Part shown: piece by piece, positions 7,123 to 16,248 of the stretch | Layout: every line of letters begins with the position of its first letter | How positions within the stretch are numbered: position 1 is the first letter of the stretch | Assembly (NCBI GenBank): GCA_003612625.1 | Contig: RAZJ01000006.1 | Span: forward strand, 46,280-110,279 | From: a bacterium 1XD42-1 | GTDB lineage: Bacteria; Bacillota; Clostridia; Oscillospirales; Ruminococcaceae | Reading direction: 5' to 3' | Length of the DNA stretch: 64,000 nucleotides | Position numbers and translations under genes: made by a program | Notes under the pieces: model-generated | Told to the model about the DNA's origin: nothing | The model's database searches: none | Seen by the model: only the letters and a program-made list of their open reading frames with translations

Positions 7123-9261
7123 ATGAAGGACAAGATCTTTGGCGTTTTACAGCGGGTAGGCAGATCGTTTATGCTTCCCATTGCCCTGCTCCCTGTGGCA
7201 GGCTTGCTGCTGGGTATCGGCAGTTCTTTTACCAACCAGACCATGCTGGAAACCTATAATTTGACAGGCTTTATTTACGAAGGCGGTATACTTTATACAA
7301 TTTTGGACATCATGAATCAGTGTGGCAGTGCGGTATTTAATAACCTTGCATTGCTTTTTGCCATGGGCGTTGCCATTGGCATGGCAAAAAAAGAAAAAGA
7401 AGTAGCTGCTTTATCTGGCGCAATTGCTTATCTCGTTATGAATACGGCAATTTCTGCTATGATTACGGCCCGGGGCGGCGTTGAAGCAATGGCTCCAAAC
7501 TCCACCGCCTCTACATTGGGTATTACAACCCTGCAAATGGGCGTTTTCGGTGGCATTGTTGTGGGCCTTGGCGTTGCGGCACTCCATAACAAATTCTATA
7601 AAATCCAGCTTCCCCAGGTCCTTTCTTTCTTTGGCGGCACCCGGTTTGTCCCTATTGTTTCTACGGCTGTATTTGTTGTTGTCGGTATCTTAATGTTTTT
7701 CCTTTGGCCCATTGTCCAAACCGGTATCGCTATGCTGGGAAATTTGGTTATCCATTCCGGCTATGTAGGCACTTGGATTTATGGTATTCTGGAACGGGCT
7801 TTGATTCCTTTCGGACTGCACCATGTATTTTATATGCCCTTCTGGCAGACTGCCGTGGGCGGTACGGCTGTTATTGACGGCGTTACCATCCAGGGCGCAC
7901 AGAATATCTTTTTTGCGGAACTGGCTTCCAGGGCAACCGAAGTATTCTCCGTTTCCGCCACCCGCTTTATGGCTGGGAAGTTCCCCTTTATGATCTTTGG
8001 CCTGCCAGGTGCAGCCCTTGCCATGTACCGGGCCGCTAATCCGGAAAAACGTAAAATTGCAGGCGGCCTGCTGATTTCCGCGGCCCTTACTGCCATGCTT
8101 ACAGGCATTACAGAACCTTTGGAATTTACGTTCCTGTTTGTAGCCCCGGCAATGTATGCAGTCCACTGCGTTTATGCCGGCCTGTCCTATATGCTGATGC
8201 ATATTTTTAATGTGGGCGTTGGCATGACCTTCTCCGGCGGTATCATTGACTTAACCCTGTTTGGCATTTTGCAGGGCAATGCAAAAACCCACTGGATTTG
8301 GGTTGTCCTTGTGGGCCTGGTTTATTTCTGCCTGTATTATCTGACTTTCTATTTCATGATCGTGAAAATGGATCTCAAAACGCCGGGCAGGGAAGCAGAT
8401 GACGAGGAAACGAAACTCTTTACGCGTTCTGACTTTAAAGCAAAAACAGGCGTTGGTCCTGACGGAGCAGCTTCCGCTTCCGTATCCGATCCCGTTTCAG
8501 CCCTCATTTTAAAAGGGTTAGGTGGTAAAGCAAACCTTTCTGATGTGGACTGCTGTGCAACCCGTCTGCGTGTTACGGTTATCGATCCCAATAAAGTTTC
8601 GGATGCTTTGCTGAAACAGTCCGGTGCTTCCGGTGTAATCCATAAAGGCAATGGCGTTCAGGCTGTTTATGGGCCGCAGGTTGCCGTGATTAAATCCAAT
8701 TTAGTGGACTTTATGGAAACACCGGAATCTGATCATTTGGACAATCTGGCTGCTGCTCCAGCCCCGGCACCTGCCGCTGCTGCCCCGTCAAAAGAAGCTC
8801 CGTCAAAAGATACCATTTTGAGCGCTCCTATGAATGGCCAGGTAATCCCCATTGCAGAAGTACAGGATGAAGTTTTTGCAACCTGTGTTCTGGGAGAAGG
8901 CATTGCAATAGAACCTTCGGAAGGAAAGCTGTATGCTCCGGCAGATGGCGTGATAGATAACGTTTTTGATACGAAACATGCAATAGGCATCCTGACGGAA
9001 GATGGCGTAGAAATCCTGCTCCATATTGGGATCAATACCGTCCAATTAAACGGTGCCCATTTTGAGCTTCATGTGGAAAAGGAACAACAGGTGAAAAAAG
9101 GTGATTTACTGATTTCGTTTGATCAGGATGCGATCCGGGCTGCTGGTTATTTATGCACCACGCCTATGATCGTCTGCAATACAGATGATTACCAGAGCAT
9201 CACCCCAATCGCCCAAGGCGGAATCCAAGCAGGGACTCCTTTGCTGGAGGTAAAAGGATAA
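7123..9261 (+). CDS. PTS glucose-family transporter, EIICBA fusion
   Basis: A 712-residue membrane permease and kinase chain. Residues 1-430 are the EIIC domain, with about ten hydrophobic segments and the glucose-family signature GITEPLEF. Residues 455-530 are EIIB, with the phosphocysteine in DVDCCATRLRV. A Pro/Ala linker (about 545-565) leads to EIIA (about 570-712), with the active His in ILLHIGINTVQLNG. The domain order C-B-A is that of PtsG and NagE in Gram-positives; sugar specificity (glucose or N-acetylglucosamine) cannot be settled by eye. AGGAGG precedes the ATG. It sits between its likely antiterminator and HPr. Confidence 0.93.
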   Translation: MKDKIFGVLQRVGRSFMLPIALLPVAGLLLGIGSSFTNQTMLETYNLTGFIYEGGILYTILDIMNQCGSAVFNNLALLFAMGVAIGMAKKEKEVAALSGAIAYLVMNTAISAMITARGGVEAMAPNSTASTLGITTLQMGVFGGIVVGLGVAALHNKFYKIQLPQVLSFFGGTRFVPIVSTAVFVVVGILMFFLWPIVQTGIAMLGNLVIHSGYVGTWIYGILERALIPFGLHHVFYMPFWQTAVGGTAVIDGVTIQGAQNIFFAELASRATEVFSVSATRFMAGKFPFMIFGLPGAALAMYRAANPEKRKIAGGLLISAALTAMLTGITEPLEFTFLFVAPAMYAVHCVYAGLSYMLMHIFNVGVGMTFSGGIIDLTLFGILQGNAKTHWIWVVLVGLVYFCLYYLTFYFMIVKMDLKTPGREADDEETKLFTRSDFKAKTGVGPDGAASASVSDPVSALILKGLGGKANLSDVDCCATRLRVTVIDPNKVSDALLKQSGASGVIHKGNGVQAVYGPQVAVIKSNLVDFMETPESDHLDNLAAAPAPAPAAAAPSKEAPSKDTILSAPMNGQVIPIAEVQDEVFATCVLGEGIAIEPSEGKLYAPADGVIDNVFDTKHAIGILTEDGVEILLHIGINTVQLNGAHFELHVEKEQQVKKGDLLISFDQDAIRAAGYLCTTPMIVCNTDDYQSITPIAQGGIQAGTPLLEVKG

Positions 9262-9288
9262 TCAATTAGAAAGGAAGTTTTGCCTTTT

Positions 9289-9549
9289 ATGAAACAATTT
9301 TCTTATGTTATTACAGATCCTGTGGGAATCCATGCCCGTCCTGCCGGAATGCTGGTGAAAGCTGCAAAAGCTTTGGACAGCACCATAACCATAGAAAAAA
9401 CAGGCGGGAAATCGGCCACAGCAACCAAGCTGATGGCAGTTATGGGATTAGGGATCAAGCAGGGTGACGAGGTAACGGTTACAATAGACGGCGGCAATGA
9501 GGAGGCCAATCTGCAAACCATGGAACAGTTCTTCCAGGATCATTTATAA
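9289..9549 (+). CDS. ptsH: HPr-family phosphocarrier protein lacking Ser-46
   Basis: An 86-residue phosphocarrier relaying phosphate from Enzyme I to EIIA. I start at the ATG giving MKQFSYVITDPVGIHARPAG, 11 bases after GGAAG; the upstream TTG at 9280 is too close to that site. The catalytic His sits in GIHARPAG. Aligned with B. subtilis HPr, the regulatory Ser-46 region (LKSIMGVMSLG) reads ATKLMAVMGLG, so Ser-46 is Lys. This HPr should not be a target of HPr kinase and should not make P-Ser-HPr for CcpA. It is third in the antiterminator-EII operon, 27 bp after EII. Confidence 0.93.
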   Translation: MKQFSYVITDPVGIHARPAGMLVKAAKALDSTITIEKTGGKSATATKLMAVMGLGIKQGDEVTVTIDGGNEEANLQTMEQFFQDHL

Positions 9550-9580
9550 TAAAATTGCCGCAAAAGAACCAGATGAAATT

Positions 9581-9618
9581 AAAAAAGGCACAGGGAACGG
9601 GCTCCCTGTGCCTTTTTT
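9581..9618. terminator. Bidirectional intrinsic terminator after ptsH
   Basis: AAAAAAGGCACAGGGA and TCCCTGTGCCTTTTTT arms with a 6-base loop. Perfect stem with a T run. It separates ptsH from the converging glycosyltransferase. Confidence 0.92.
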
Positions 9619-9634
9619 CTGTCCTGTTATTTTA

Positions 9635-11071
9635 TCAAGCTTCGTTTTCCTGTTCCGGATTTTGCCGGATGGCAGGATCGGTAATGGAATGGGCGGCCTG
9701 TATGGCGTAACGCTTCGCCGGGCTCATAGGCAGGAATTTTTTCATTTTGCGGCTTGTATAATGGATTCTTGTTTTGATCCGTTTTCCCTGCTTCCGGTAG
9801 CGGCGGTAAATATGCCGGATTTTCCGTTTGGCCCGTAGGGTAATATCTTCCCGGACACGCTGAACGTTCTCAAAGAAAATTTCATTTTTCGGAAGCATAT
9901 CCTGTTTCTTTTCATAATTTTCCAGTACGTTCCCATAACGGCGGTAAGCTTTTGTTACGGCATCTTCCCAGGACAGGTAAACCTTTTCTCCGGCATTTTC
10001 CCCAATCTGCCGCAGCCCTTCTAAATTCCGGCAGGCCGCGGTAATTCCCTGGGCTATGCTTTCCGGGGTTTCTTCTGTTAATATGCCGGTTTCCCCGTCT
10101 GTAACGCCTTCCGCCGCACAACTGCCGCGTACCAGAAGGCTGGGGCAGCTGCAGGCCGCCGCTTCTTTTACAACAAGCCCGCTGGTATCGTATGTGGAGG
10201 GGAATAAAAATAAATCTGCTGTGCTGAAATAAGCTTTCAGAAGCTTCCGGTCCCGGATCATCCCCGGGAAAATACAGCAGCCTTCTAATTGCAGGCTTTG
10301 GGTATATGCCTGGATTTCTGAAAGATCCGCGCCGCTGCCTGCAAAAATCATTTGGAACTGCAAGCCGGCATCTTTTACAAGCTTCAGGCTGTCTAAAATG
10401 AGCTGGATATTTTTATACCACATCATCCGCCCCACAAATAAAAAAGTCGGCAGATCTTCTTTTAAACCATGCAGAGCGCGGATTTCCTGGATTTCATCCT
10501 TTCCGGACCGGCCCTTGGGGAAATCCGCGCCATTTTCCATAATGATATAATCCCCTTCAAAGCCTAAGCTTCTCAGGTTTTCCCCGGCCCCCCGGGATAC
10601 GGCCCATACTTCATCACAGGCGTTAATATTCGATAAAACAAATTTGATGGAAGCACTGCGTACCGGGTTAAGGGCCACCCGTTTTTCAATGTCAATATCA
10701 AATTTTGTATGGTAAGTAAATACCATAGGAGCATCCGTCTGGTGCCGCAGGACCCGGCCTAATACAGTGGAAATAAAAGGGCAGTGGGTATGGATTAAAT
10801 CAATGTTGTATCCTTCTAAACGCTTGATCACCCGGGGATCAAAAGGATAGCCTGCCCGGTATCCCAGCCGCTTGCTGATATAAGCGCTGGGATACCGTAC
10901 CACGTCAAAAGCGTAATGATCTGCGGTATCCGGATACCATGGTGTAGCAACTACGGCTGTTCCATGATCCTGCTGGATAAACCGGGCATAATTTGCGGCT
11001 GTATTAGCTACGCCATCTATCGTAGGCGGGAAAGAATCATTGAAAAGGCCGATTGTCAGGCCATTTGCCAT
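9635..11071 (-). CDS. Group 1 (GT4) glycosyltransferase, glycolipid-synthase-like
   Basis: A 478-residue GT-B retaining glycosyltransferase. The N-terminus (GLFNDSFPPTIDGVANTA) and THCPFIST and FTYHTKFDID motifs resemble the diacylglycerol glucosyltransferases that make membrane glycolipids and lipoteichoic acid anchors in Firmicutes. The C-terminal nucleotide-sugar site reads FLFPSTYDTSGLVVKEAA, where the first acid of the EX7E motif is Asp. Residues beyond about 375 are strongly basic (RAKRKIRHIYRRYRKQGKR) and could bind acidic lipids peripherally. The acceptor is inferred, not shown. It is alone between a terminator and the hydrogenase. Confidence 0.82.
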   Translation of the reverse strand: MANGLTIGLFNDSFPPTIDGVANTAANYARFIQQDHGTAVVATPWYPDTADHYAFDVVRYPSAYISKRLGYRAGYPFDPRVIKRLEGYNIDLIHTHCPFISTVLGRVLRHQTDAPMVFTYHTKFDIDIEKRVALNPVRSASIKFVLSNINACDEVWAVSRGAGENLRSLGFEGDYIIMENGADFPKGRSGKDEIQEIRALHGLKEDLPTFLFVGRMMWYKNIQLILDSLKLVKDAGLQFQMIFAGSGADLSEIQAYTQSLQLEGCCIFPGMIRDRKLLKAYFSTADLFLFPSTYDTSGLVVKEAAACSCPSLLVRGSCAAEGVTDGETGILTEETPESIAQGITAACRNLEGLRQIGENAGEKVYLSWEDAVTKAYRRYGNVLENYEKKQDMLPKNEIFFENVQRVREDITLRAKRKIRHIYRRYRKQGKRIKTRIHYTSRKMKKFLPMSPAKRYAIQAAHSITDPAIRQNPEQENEA

Positions 11072-11218
11072 AAATAAGAAGCCTCCTTGCCGGGCAAAGT
11101 CCAGAATTTTTTTCCAATTTCTATTTCCAAGTATAGTACCCTTGTATTGAAAAATCCAGTCCTTAATTTTTAAAGGAGTGTAAACAAAGGGGGACTTCTG
11201 TTAATGGTTCTAATCGGT

Positions 11219-12721
11219 CTAGTCTAATATGGACAATGTAATTTCATAAGGGGAATCACAGGCATTTTGCAAGGGTGCTTCCTTTTTGTATTTATTGACA
11301 GCAGCCTGGCTTTTATTGACTGGCTGTAAGGTTCCGGCGCCGGCTACGCAGCCTCCCGGACAGGCCATGCCTTCCAGCAGATAGCCGTCATATTTCCCTG
11401 CCGCTGCCACTTGCAGCATTTTACGGCATTCATTCAAGCCCTGGGTGGAAACAACCTTCATTTCACGGGAAGGATCAATCCTTTTTACTGCGTCTACCAC
11501 AGCCTGGGCAACGCCGCCTGTAACGGCAAACCCGCGTCCTGCTTCTGTGGCTTCCTCTAAAGGCGTTTCTGTTAAACTGTCAAAATCTACGTTTTTCGCT
11601 TCAAACATCCCCATGACTTCTTCAAAGGTCAAAACAAAATCGACGTCACTGCGGATGGTCCGGCGGCTGGCTTCCAGCTTCTTAGCGGCGCAGGGGCCGA
11701 TAAAACAGATTTTACAGCCTTTATGCTTTTTCTTCTGCAAACGGGCCGTCAGCACCATTGGCGTTAGGGCCATGGAAATATAGGGGGCCAATTTAGGGAA
11801 CAGTTTTTTTGCCATAACGGACCAGGAAGGACAGCAGGAGGTTGCCATAAAAGGCTGTTCGGCAGGGACGGCACGTAAAAAGTCCTTTGCTTCTTCAATG
11901 GTGCATAAGTCTGCGCCAACAGCAACTTCGGCTACATGGTCAAAGCCAAGGGCCTGGAAAGCAGAGTTTAATTTTTCCGGCGTGACGGCAGGCCCAAACT
12001 GGCCCACAAAAGCAGGCGCTACAATAGCAATGACCTGATCCCCCTGCTTAATGGACTGGATGAGCTGGAAAATCTGCCCTTTATCGGCAATGGCGCCAAA
12101 GGGGCAGTTGACCAGGCACATGCCGCAGGATACACATTTTTCCGGATCAATTTTGGCGTGGCCGTGTTCATCACTGGTAATGGCATTCATGCCGCAGGCT
12201 TTTGCGCAGGGGCGTTCCATTTTCAGGATGGCCCCATAAGGGCATACATCTTTGCAGCGGCCGCATTTCACGCATTTTGACTGGTCAATATAGGAACGGC
12301 CATGGACAATGGAAATAGCCCCTTTTGGACAGACTTCTTTGCAGGACTGCTCCAGACAGCACTGGCAGGAATCGGTCACATGGAACATTTTGTCCGGGCA
12401 GGCATGGCAGGCAAAACTGATAATGTTAATCAGCGGCGGCTCAAAAAATTTTTCAGCCACAACACTGTCTTCTACCCCGTCGGAAAGCAAAGCATGCTTG
12501 TCCGCTGGGCGCAATGGCAGGCCCATAGCCAAACGGATACGTTCTCCGATAATCGCCCGTTCTAAGAAAATGGATTCCCGATAGCTGGCAGTTTCTCCAG
12601 GCAGGATTTTATAAGGCAGTTCATCAATACGGGAATAGTCCCCGCCTTCATAAGCAAGACGGGCGACTTCTGTAAATACTTTGCGGCGGATATCGGTGAC
12701 GGAAGAATAAATCCCTCTCAT
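11219..12721 (-). CDS. Monomeric [FeFe] hydrogenase, group-B-like
   Basis: A 500-residue iron-only hydrogenase that would evolve or take up H2, exchanging electrons with ferredoxin. After an N-terminal region come ferredoxin-type clusters (CQCCLEQSCKEVCPKGA, CVKCGRCKDVCPYGA, CVSCGMCLVNCPFGA). The H-cluster domain shows L1 TSCCPSW (about residue 295), L2 IGPCAAKKLEA (about 340) and L3 EGMACPGGCVAGAG (about 455), with all four cysteine ligands. The L1 and L2 forms differ from classical group A (TSCCPGW, MPCxxKKxE) and fit group B enzymes. No partner subunits adjoin it. It has its own promoter at 12775-12803. Confidence 0.85.
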   Translation of the reverse strand: MRGIYSSVTDIRRKVFTEVARLAYEGGDYSRIDELPYKILPGETASYRESIFLERAIIGERIRLAMGLPLRPADKHALLSDGVEDSVVAEKFFEPPLINIISFACHACPDKMFHVTDSCQCCLEQSCKEVCPKGAISIVHGRSYIDQSKCVKCGRCKDVCPYGAILKMERPCAKACGMNAITSDEHGHAKIDPEKCVSCGMCLVNCPFGAIADKGQIFQLIQSIKQGDQVIAIVAPAFVGQFGPAVTPEKLNSAFQALGFDHVAEVAVGADLCTIEEAKDFLRAVPAEQPFMATSCCPSWSVMAKKLFPKLAPYISMALTPMVLTARLQKKKHKGCKICFIGPCAAKKLEASRRTIRSDVDFVLTFEEVMGMFEAKNVDFDSLTETPLEEATEAGRGFAVTGGVAQAVVDAVKRIDPSREMKVVSTQGLNECRKMLQVAAAGKYDGYLLEGMACPGGCVAGAGTLQPVNKSQAAVNKYKKEAPLQNACDSPYEITLSILD

Positions 12722-12774
12722 AATAACTAGGACTCCTTTCTTTTACTGGCAGGGGTGATTTTAATACTACTATT

Positions 12775-12803
12775 ATTATCAGAGATTGTTAAGTTTTTGT
12801 CAA
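12775..12803 (-). promoter_or_regulatory. Sigma-A promoter for the hydrogenase
   Basis: Minus-strand TTGACA, 17 bp, GATAAT, about 53 bp upstream of the ATG. Confidence 0.8.
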
Positions 12804-12944
12804 CCCTTTTACAGCCTGCTTCCTTATAAAATTTTTATATCAATTCCGTCCTTTAATCCGTCAAAAATCTTCCGTCTTTTTTCTCCTTTTTATTCAGTAT
12901 GGTGTAAATTTCCCAGGATATTCTTGAAATCCACTTGAAGCACA

Positions 12945-12973
12945 TTGCGAACCGGCAAAAATCATAGTATAAT
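12945..12973 (+). promoter_or_regulatory. Sigma-A promoter for pyrK-pyrD
   Basis: TTGCGA, 17 bp, TATAAT, about 52 bp upstream of the pyrK ATG and divergent from the hydrogenase promoter. Confidence 0.75.
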
Positions 12974-13025
12974 ATTCCTAACTGAAATTTTTTATATGGA
13001 CCCCCTGAATGGAAAGGATGGCTGT

Positions 13026-13787
13026 ATGGCGTATTTGCAGGGAAGTTTCCCGATCATTCAAAAACAACAGTTTAATTCAGATACTTATAGCTTTTATATC
13101 CGCTGTCCGGAGATGGCAGCACAAACAGTCCCGGGACAGTTTGTCAATTTAAAAATACCGGGCTTTTCTTTGCGGCGGCCCATTTCGGTCTGCCAGCGGG
13201 ATGATGAAGTTTTACGGCTGGTGTTCCAAATCCGCGGCGAAGGCACAAAAGAATTAGCAGCGCTGGAACCAGGAATGAAAGCCGATTTATTAGGCCCGTT
13301 GGGAAACGGCTTTCCCCAGCTCCCCCCAAAAGCCAAAGTCATTCTGGCAGGAGGCGGAATCGGTGTGCCGCCTTTGCTTGCCCTGGCCCAGGTATATGGC
13401 AGAAATGCAACAGCCCTTTTAGGGTTCCGGAACAAAGAAAGCTTGATTTTAGAAGGGGAATTTGCTGCGGAATGTGATACCCGGGTAGCCACAGATGACG
13501 GTTCCTTTGGCTACCATGGATTTGTAACCGGCCTGCTGGAAAGGCGCCTTTCCGAAGGCCCGGCTGATATGATTTTTGCCTGCGGCCCCTTGGCAATGCT
13601 GAAAGGGATTGCAGATATAGCGGAAAAAAATCAAATCCCTTGTAAAGTTTCCGTAGAGGAACGGATGGCCTGCGGAATCGGGGCATGTCTGGTATGTGCC
13701 TGCCGGACCGTCCGGGATGGGAAAGAAATTTATTCCCATGTTTGTACCGATGGGCCTGTATTTGACAGCAGGGAGGTTGTATTATGA
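13026..13787 (+). CDS. pyrK: Dihydroorotate dehydrogenase electron-transfer subunit
   Basis: A 253-residue FAD and [2Fe-2S] protein that passes electrons from PyrD to NAD in the heterotetrameric class 1B enzyme. The start at 13026 (MAYLQGSF) follows AAAGGATGG and gives the usual length. The FAD-binding part has FSLRRPISV; the NAD site has ILAGGGIGVPPLLAL and FACGPLAMLKG. The C-terminal cluster cysteines are in ERMACGIGACLVCACR and the later HVCTDG. It overlaps pyrD by ATGA, a sign of translational coupling. Confidence 0.95.
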   Translation: MAYLQGSFPIIQKQQFNSDTYSFYIRCPEMAAQTVPGQFVNLKIPGFSLRRPISVCQRDDEVLRLVFQIRGEGTKELAALEPGMKADLLGPLGNGFPQLPPKAKVILAGGGIGVPPLLALAQVYGRNATALLGFRNKESLILEGEFAAECDTRVATDDGSFGYHGFVTGLLERRLSEGPADMIFACGPLAMLKGIADIAEKNQIPCKVSVEERMACGIGACLVCACRTVRDGKEIYSHVCTDGPVFDSREVVL

Positions 13788-14692
13788 ACCTAGAGGTAAA
13801 AATAGCGGGCGTAACCTTTAAAAATCCGATTATTTTAGCTTCCGGCTGCTGCGGCTTCGGACAGGAATATGATAAATTTTATCCGATGGAAGCATTAGGC
13901 GGGTTATCTTTAAAGGGCCTGACGCCAAATGAGCGCCAGGGAAATCCGCCGCCCCGGGTTGCGGAAACCCCCTCCGGAATGTTAAATTCTGTGGGCCTGC
14001 AAAATCCTGGAATTGATGCCTTTTTAGAGCGGGAACTGCCTAATCTGGCGGGCCGGGATACTGTAAAAATTGCCAATGCAGCAGGGGCAACCGTGGAAGA
14101 ATATGCTTATATGGCCCAGCGCCTGGATGCCAGCCCCATTGATATGATAGAAGCCAATATTTCCTGTCCCAATGTGAAACAAGGGGGCGCGGCTTTTGGG
14201 ACAGATTGCAGCATGGCGGCACAAGTGGTAACGGCTATGCGTAAAAATACAACAAAGCCTTTGATGGTGAAGCTGTCCCCCAATGTTACTGATATTGTTT
14301 CCATTGCCAAATCCGTGGAAGATGCCGGGGCAGATGCCATTTCCCTGATCAATACTTTATTAGGCATGCGGATTGATATTAGTACCCGCCGGCCTGTCCT
14401 TCACCAGAATGTAGGCGGTTTGTCCGGGCCAGCGGTTTTCCCCATTGCCTTGCGGATGGTCTGGCAGGTGGCCGGTGCAGTCAAAATACCAGTGGTGGGA
14501 TTAGGCGGAATCGCAAAATGGCAGGATGTTATAGAAATGATGATAGCAGGGGCAAAAGCGGTTCAAATCGGTGCTGCCTTGTTTGGAGATCCTTTTACGC
14601 CAGTCAAAATTTTGGAAGGAATACAGCAGTGGATGGAGCAAAAAGGTATTTCAGATATCAATGACATAATAGGCTCCGTACAGCCTTATTGA
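13784..14692 (+). CDS. pyrD: Dihydroorotate dehydrogenase, catalytic subunit (class 1B)
   Basis: A 302-residue FMN TIM barrel oxidising dihydroorotate to orotate in pyrimidine synthesis. Visible motifs are NPIILASGCCGFG near the N-terminus, the active-site cysteine in ANISCPNVKQGG, VKLSPNV, and the phosphate-binding PVVGLGGIAKWQD and AGAKAVQIGAALF. Pairing and overlap with pyrK place it in class 1B, the NAD-linked type of Gram-positives. The rest of the pyr operon is not in this window, so the pair is separated from the other pathway genes. Confidence 0.97.
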   Translation: MNLEVKIAGVTFKNPIILASGCCGFGQEYDKFYPMEALGGLSLKGLTPNERQGNPPPRVAETPSGMLNSVGLQNPGIDAFLERELPNLAGRDTVKIANAAGATVEEYAYMAQRLDASPIDMIEANISCPNVKQGGAAFGTDCSMAAQVVTAMRKNTTKPLMVKLSPNVTDIVSIAKSVEDAGADAISLINTLLGMRIDISTRRPVLHQNVGGLSGPAVFPIALRMVWQVAGAVKIPVVGLGGIAKWQDVIEMMIAGAKAVQIGAALFGDPFTPVKILEGIQQWMEQKGISDINDIIGSVQPY

Positions 14693-14728
14693 TTGAAATG
14701 TGCGGCATTACTGTGAGGTGAGGAAATT

Positions 14729-15757
14729 TTGACTACGCTCTATCTGATACGCCATGCGGAGGCGGAGGGAAATATTGAACGCCGTTTCCAAGGCCATTAT
14801 AATGGGAAAATCAGCGAAAATGGAGAAAAACAACTGCGGTATTTAAAAAAACGCTTCCGTAAAATCCATTTGAATGCAGTTTATACCAGCCCTTTGTCTA
14901 GAGCTGTTGCAACTGCCGAAGCTGTTAATTATTATGCGGAACTGCCCCTGGTGTTGGATGCGGCCCTGATGGAAATTTGCGGCGGCGGCTTTGAAGGAAA
15001 AAAATATGCAGAAATTCCGGAATTGTTCCCCGAAGAATGGGAACACTGGGACCGGGAACCTCATAAATTTAAAGCGCCAGGCGGTGAAACCATGCGCCAG
15101 TGTTATGAACGGATGAAAGCCATTATGTACCGCATCCTTCATGGCAATATGGGCAATACCGTGGCAGTCATTTCCCATGGATGCGCTTTGCGGAATTATT
15201 TATGTTATTTGACAGATACCCCTTTTGAATGTCTGGACGAGGTGCCCTGGGGCGATAATACCTGTGTCACCCGTGTGGATTTTGACGACCGGTTCAAGCA
15301 TAAAATTGTATATATGAATGATACTTCCCATCTGCCGGAGGAATTGTCTACTCTGGCCAAGCAGAACTGGTGGCGCAAAGATGGCTCCAAAGAGGAAGAA
15401 CCGGAGGATGAAGATAAAAGGATTCCGATTGCGTCCGGGGAACTTTATATTGAAGAAAGCCAGATGGAAATTGAAAGCGGGGATTTGCTCCTTCCCCAAG
15501 GGCCCGCGCCGTTATCCAATGTGAAGCTGCATATCGGTTCAGGAACTGTATATGTCCGGGATGGCAATTTGAAACTGACCAAGCCTCCGAAAAAACGGGA
15601 ACGTGTGATAAAACTGGAGGACGATGATGAAGAACTTTCTACGGAACAAGCCTCTCCGGAACAGGCAGAGGAGCCAAAAGAAGATTTACAGCCTTTGGAA
15701 GCTTCTTCCGGTGCGGAAGAATTTGTAGAAACAGAATTCGAGAAAGTTTCGGTTTGA
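14729..15757 (+). CDS. Histidine phosphatase family protein with long acidic tail
   Basis: A 342-residue protein starting at TTG behind GTGAGG. Residues 1-205 form the phosphoglycerate-mutase-like domain: LIRHAEAEGN carries the phosphohistidine, YTSPLSRAVATAE the second arginine, E in EICGGGFEGK, and ISHGCALRN the second catalytic His. Substrate is unknown; relatives include broad phosphatases and cobalamin-pathway CobC. Residues about 220-342 are an extra tail, acidic (EEEPEDEDK, EDDDEELS, EQAEEPKED) with one ordered-looking stretch (VKLHIGSGTVYVRDGNLKL). I do not recognise the tail. It lies between pyrD and ruvX. Confidence 0.82.
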   Translation: MTTLYLIRHAEAEGNIERRFQGHYNGKISENGEKQLRYLKKRFRKIHLNAVYTSPLSRAVATAEAVNYYAELPLVLDAALMEICGGGFEGKKYAEIPELFPEEWEHWDREPHKFKAPGGETMRQCYERMKAIMYRILHGNMGNTVAVISHGCALRNYLCYLTDTPFECLDEVPWGDNTCVTRVDFDDRFKHKIVYMNDTSHLPEELSTLAKQNWWRKDGSKEEEPEDEDKRIPIASGELYIEESQMEIESGDLLLPQGPAPLSNVKLHIGSGTVYVRDGNLKLTKPPKKRERVIKLEDDDEELSTEQASPEQAEEPKEDLQPLEASSGAEEFVETEFEKVSV

Positions 15758-15770
15758 TGCAGGAGGCGTA

Positions 15771-16214
15771 TTGCATTTGAAAATACTTGCGGTGGATTTT
15801 GGGGATGCCCGCACTGGCCTGGCCTGCTGTGACCGGACCGAATTTTTGGCTTCCCCGGTAGGCGTCATCCACGATTACCATTTGGAAAGTACAGCCCAAA
15901 AAGTGGCGCATGCAGTAGAAGAATTTGAAGCAAAAATGGTAGTGGTGGGCAACCCCATCAATTTGGATGGCACCCATGGCCCCAGGGCGCAGAAGTGTGA
16001 AAAATTTGCAGCTTATTTGGAAACCTTAACCCATGTACCGGTATGCCTTTGGGATGAACGGGGTACAACGGTTTCCGCCCATGGCTATCTCAATGAGATG
16101 GATACCCGGGGCAAAAAAAGAAAAGAAGTGGTGGATGAATTAGCTGCTGCGATTATTTTACAGAATTATTTGGATTACCGCCATAATAACCCTCAGGCAG
16201 AGGAAAAGCCCTGA
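15771..16214 (+). CDS. ruvX: RuvX/YqgF-family RNase H-fold nuclease
   Basis: A 147-residue RNase H-like protein of the YqgF family, implicated in pre-16S rRNA 5' processing and proposed as a Holliday junction resolvase. The first catalytic Asp is in ILAVDFGDARTG; VVVGNPINLDGTHG and WDERGTTVSAH supply the later family motifs, and the C-terminal VVDELAAAIILQNYL holds the last Asp. AGGAGG ends 4 bases before the TTG at 15771 and 10 before an in-frame TTG at 15777, so either may be used; the second gives the commoner N-terminus MKILAVDFG. Confidence 0.9.
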   Translation: MHLKILAVDFGDARTGLACCDRTEFLASPVGVIHDYHLESTAQKVAHAVEEFEAKMVVVGNPINLDGTHGPRAQKCEKFAAYLETLTHVPVCLWDERGTTVSAHGYLNEMDTRGKKRKEVVDELAAAIILQNYLDYRHNNPQAEEKP

Positions 16215-16248
16215 TTTGGCTGGTCAGATTTGGAAAGGAATGAAACCT

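Noticed and set aside
9280..9288. TTG at 9280 as the HPr start
   Set aside because: It would lie 2 bases from the ribosome site and add residues not found at the HPr N-terminus.
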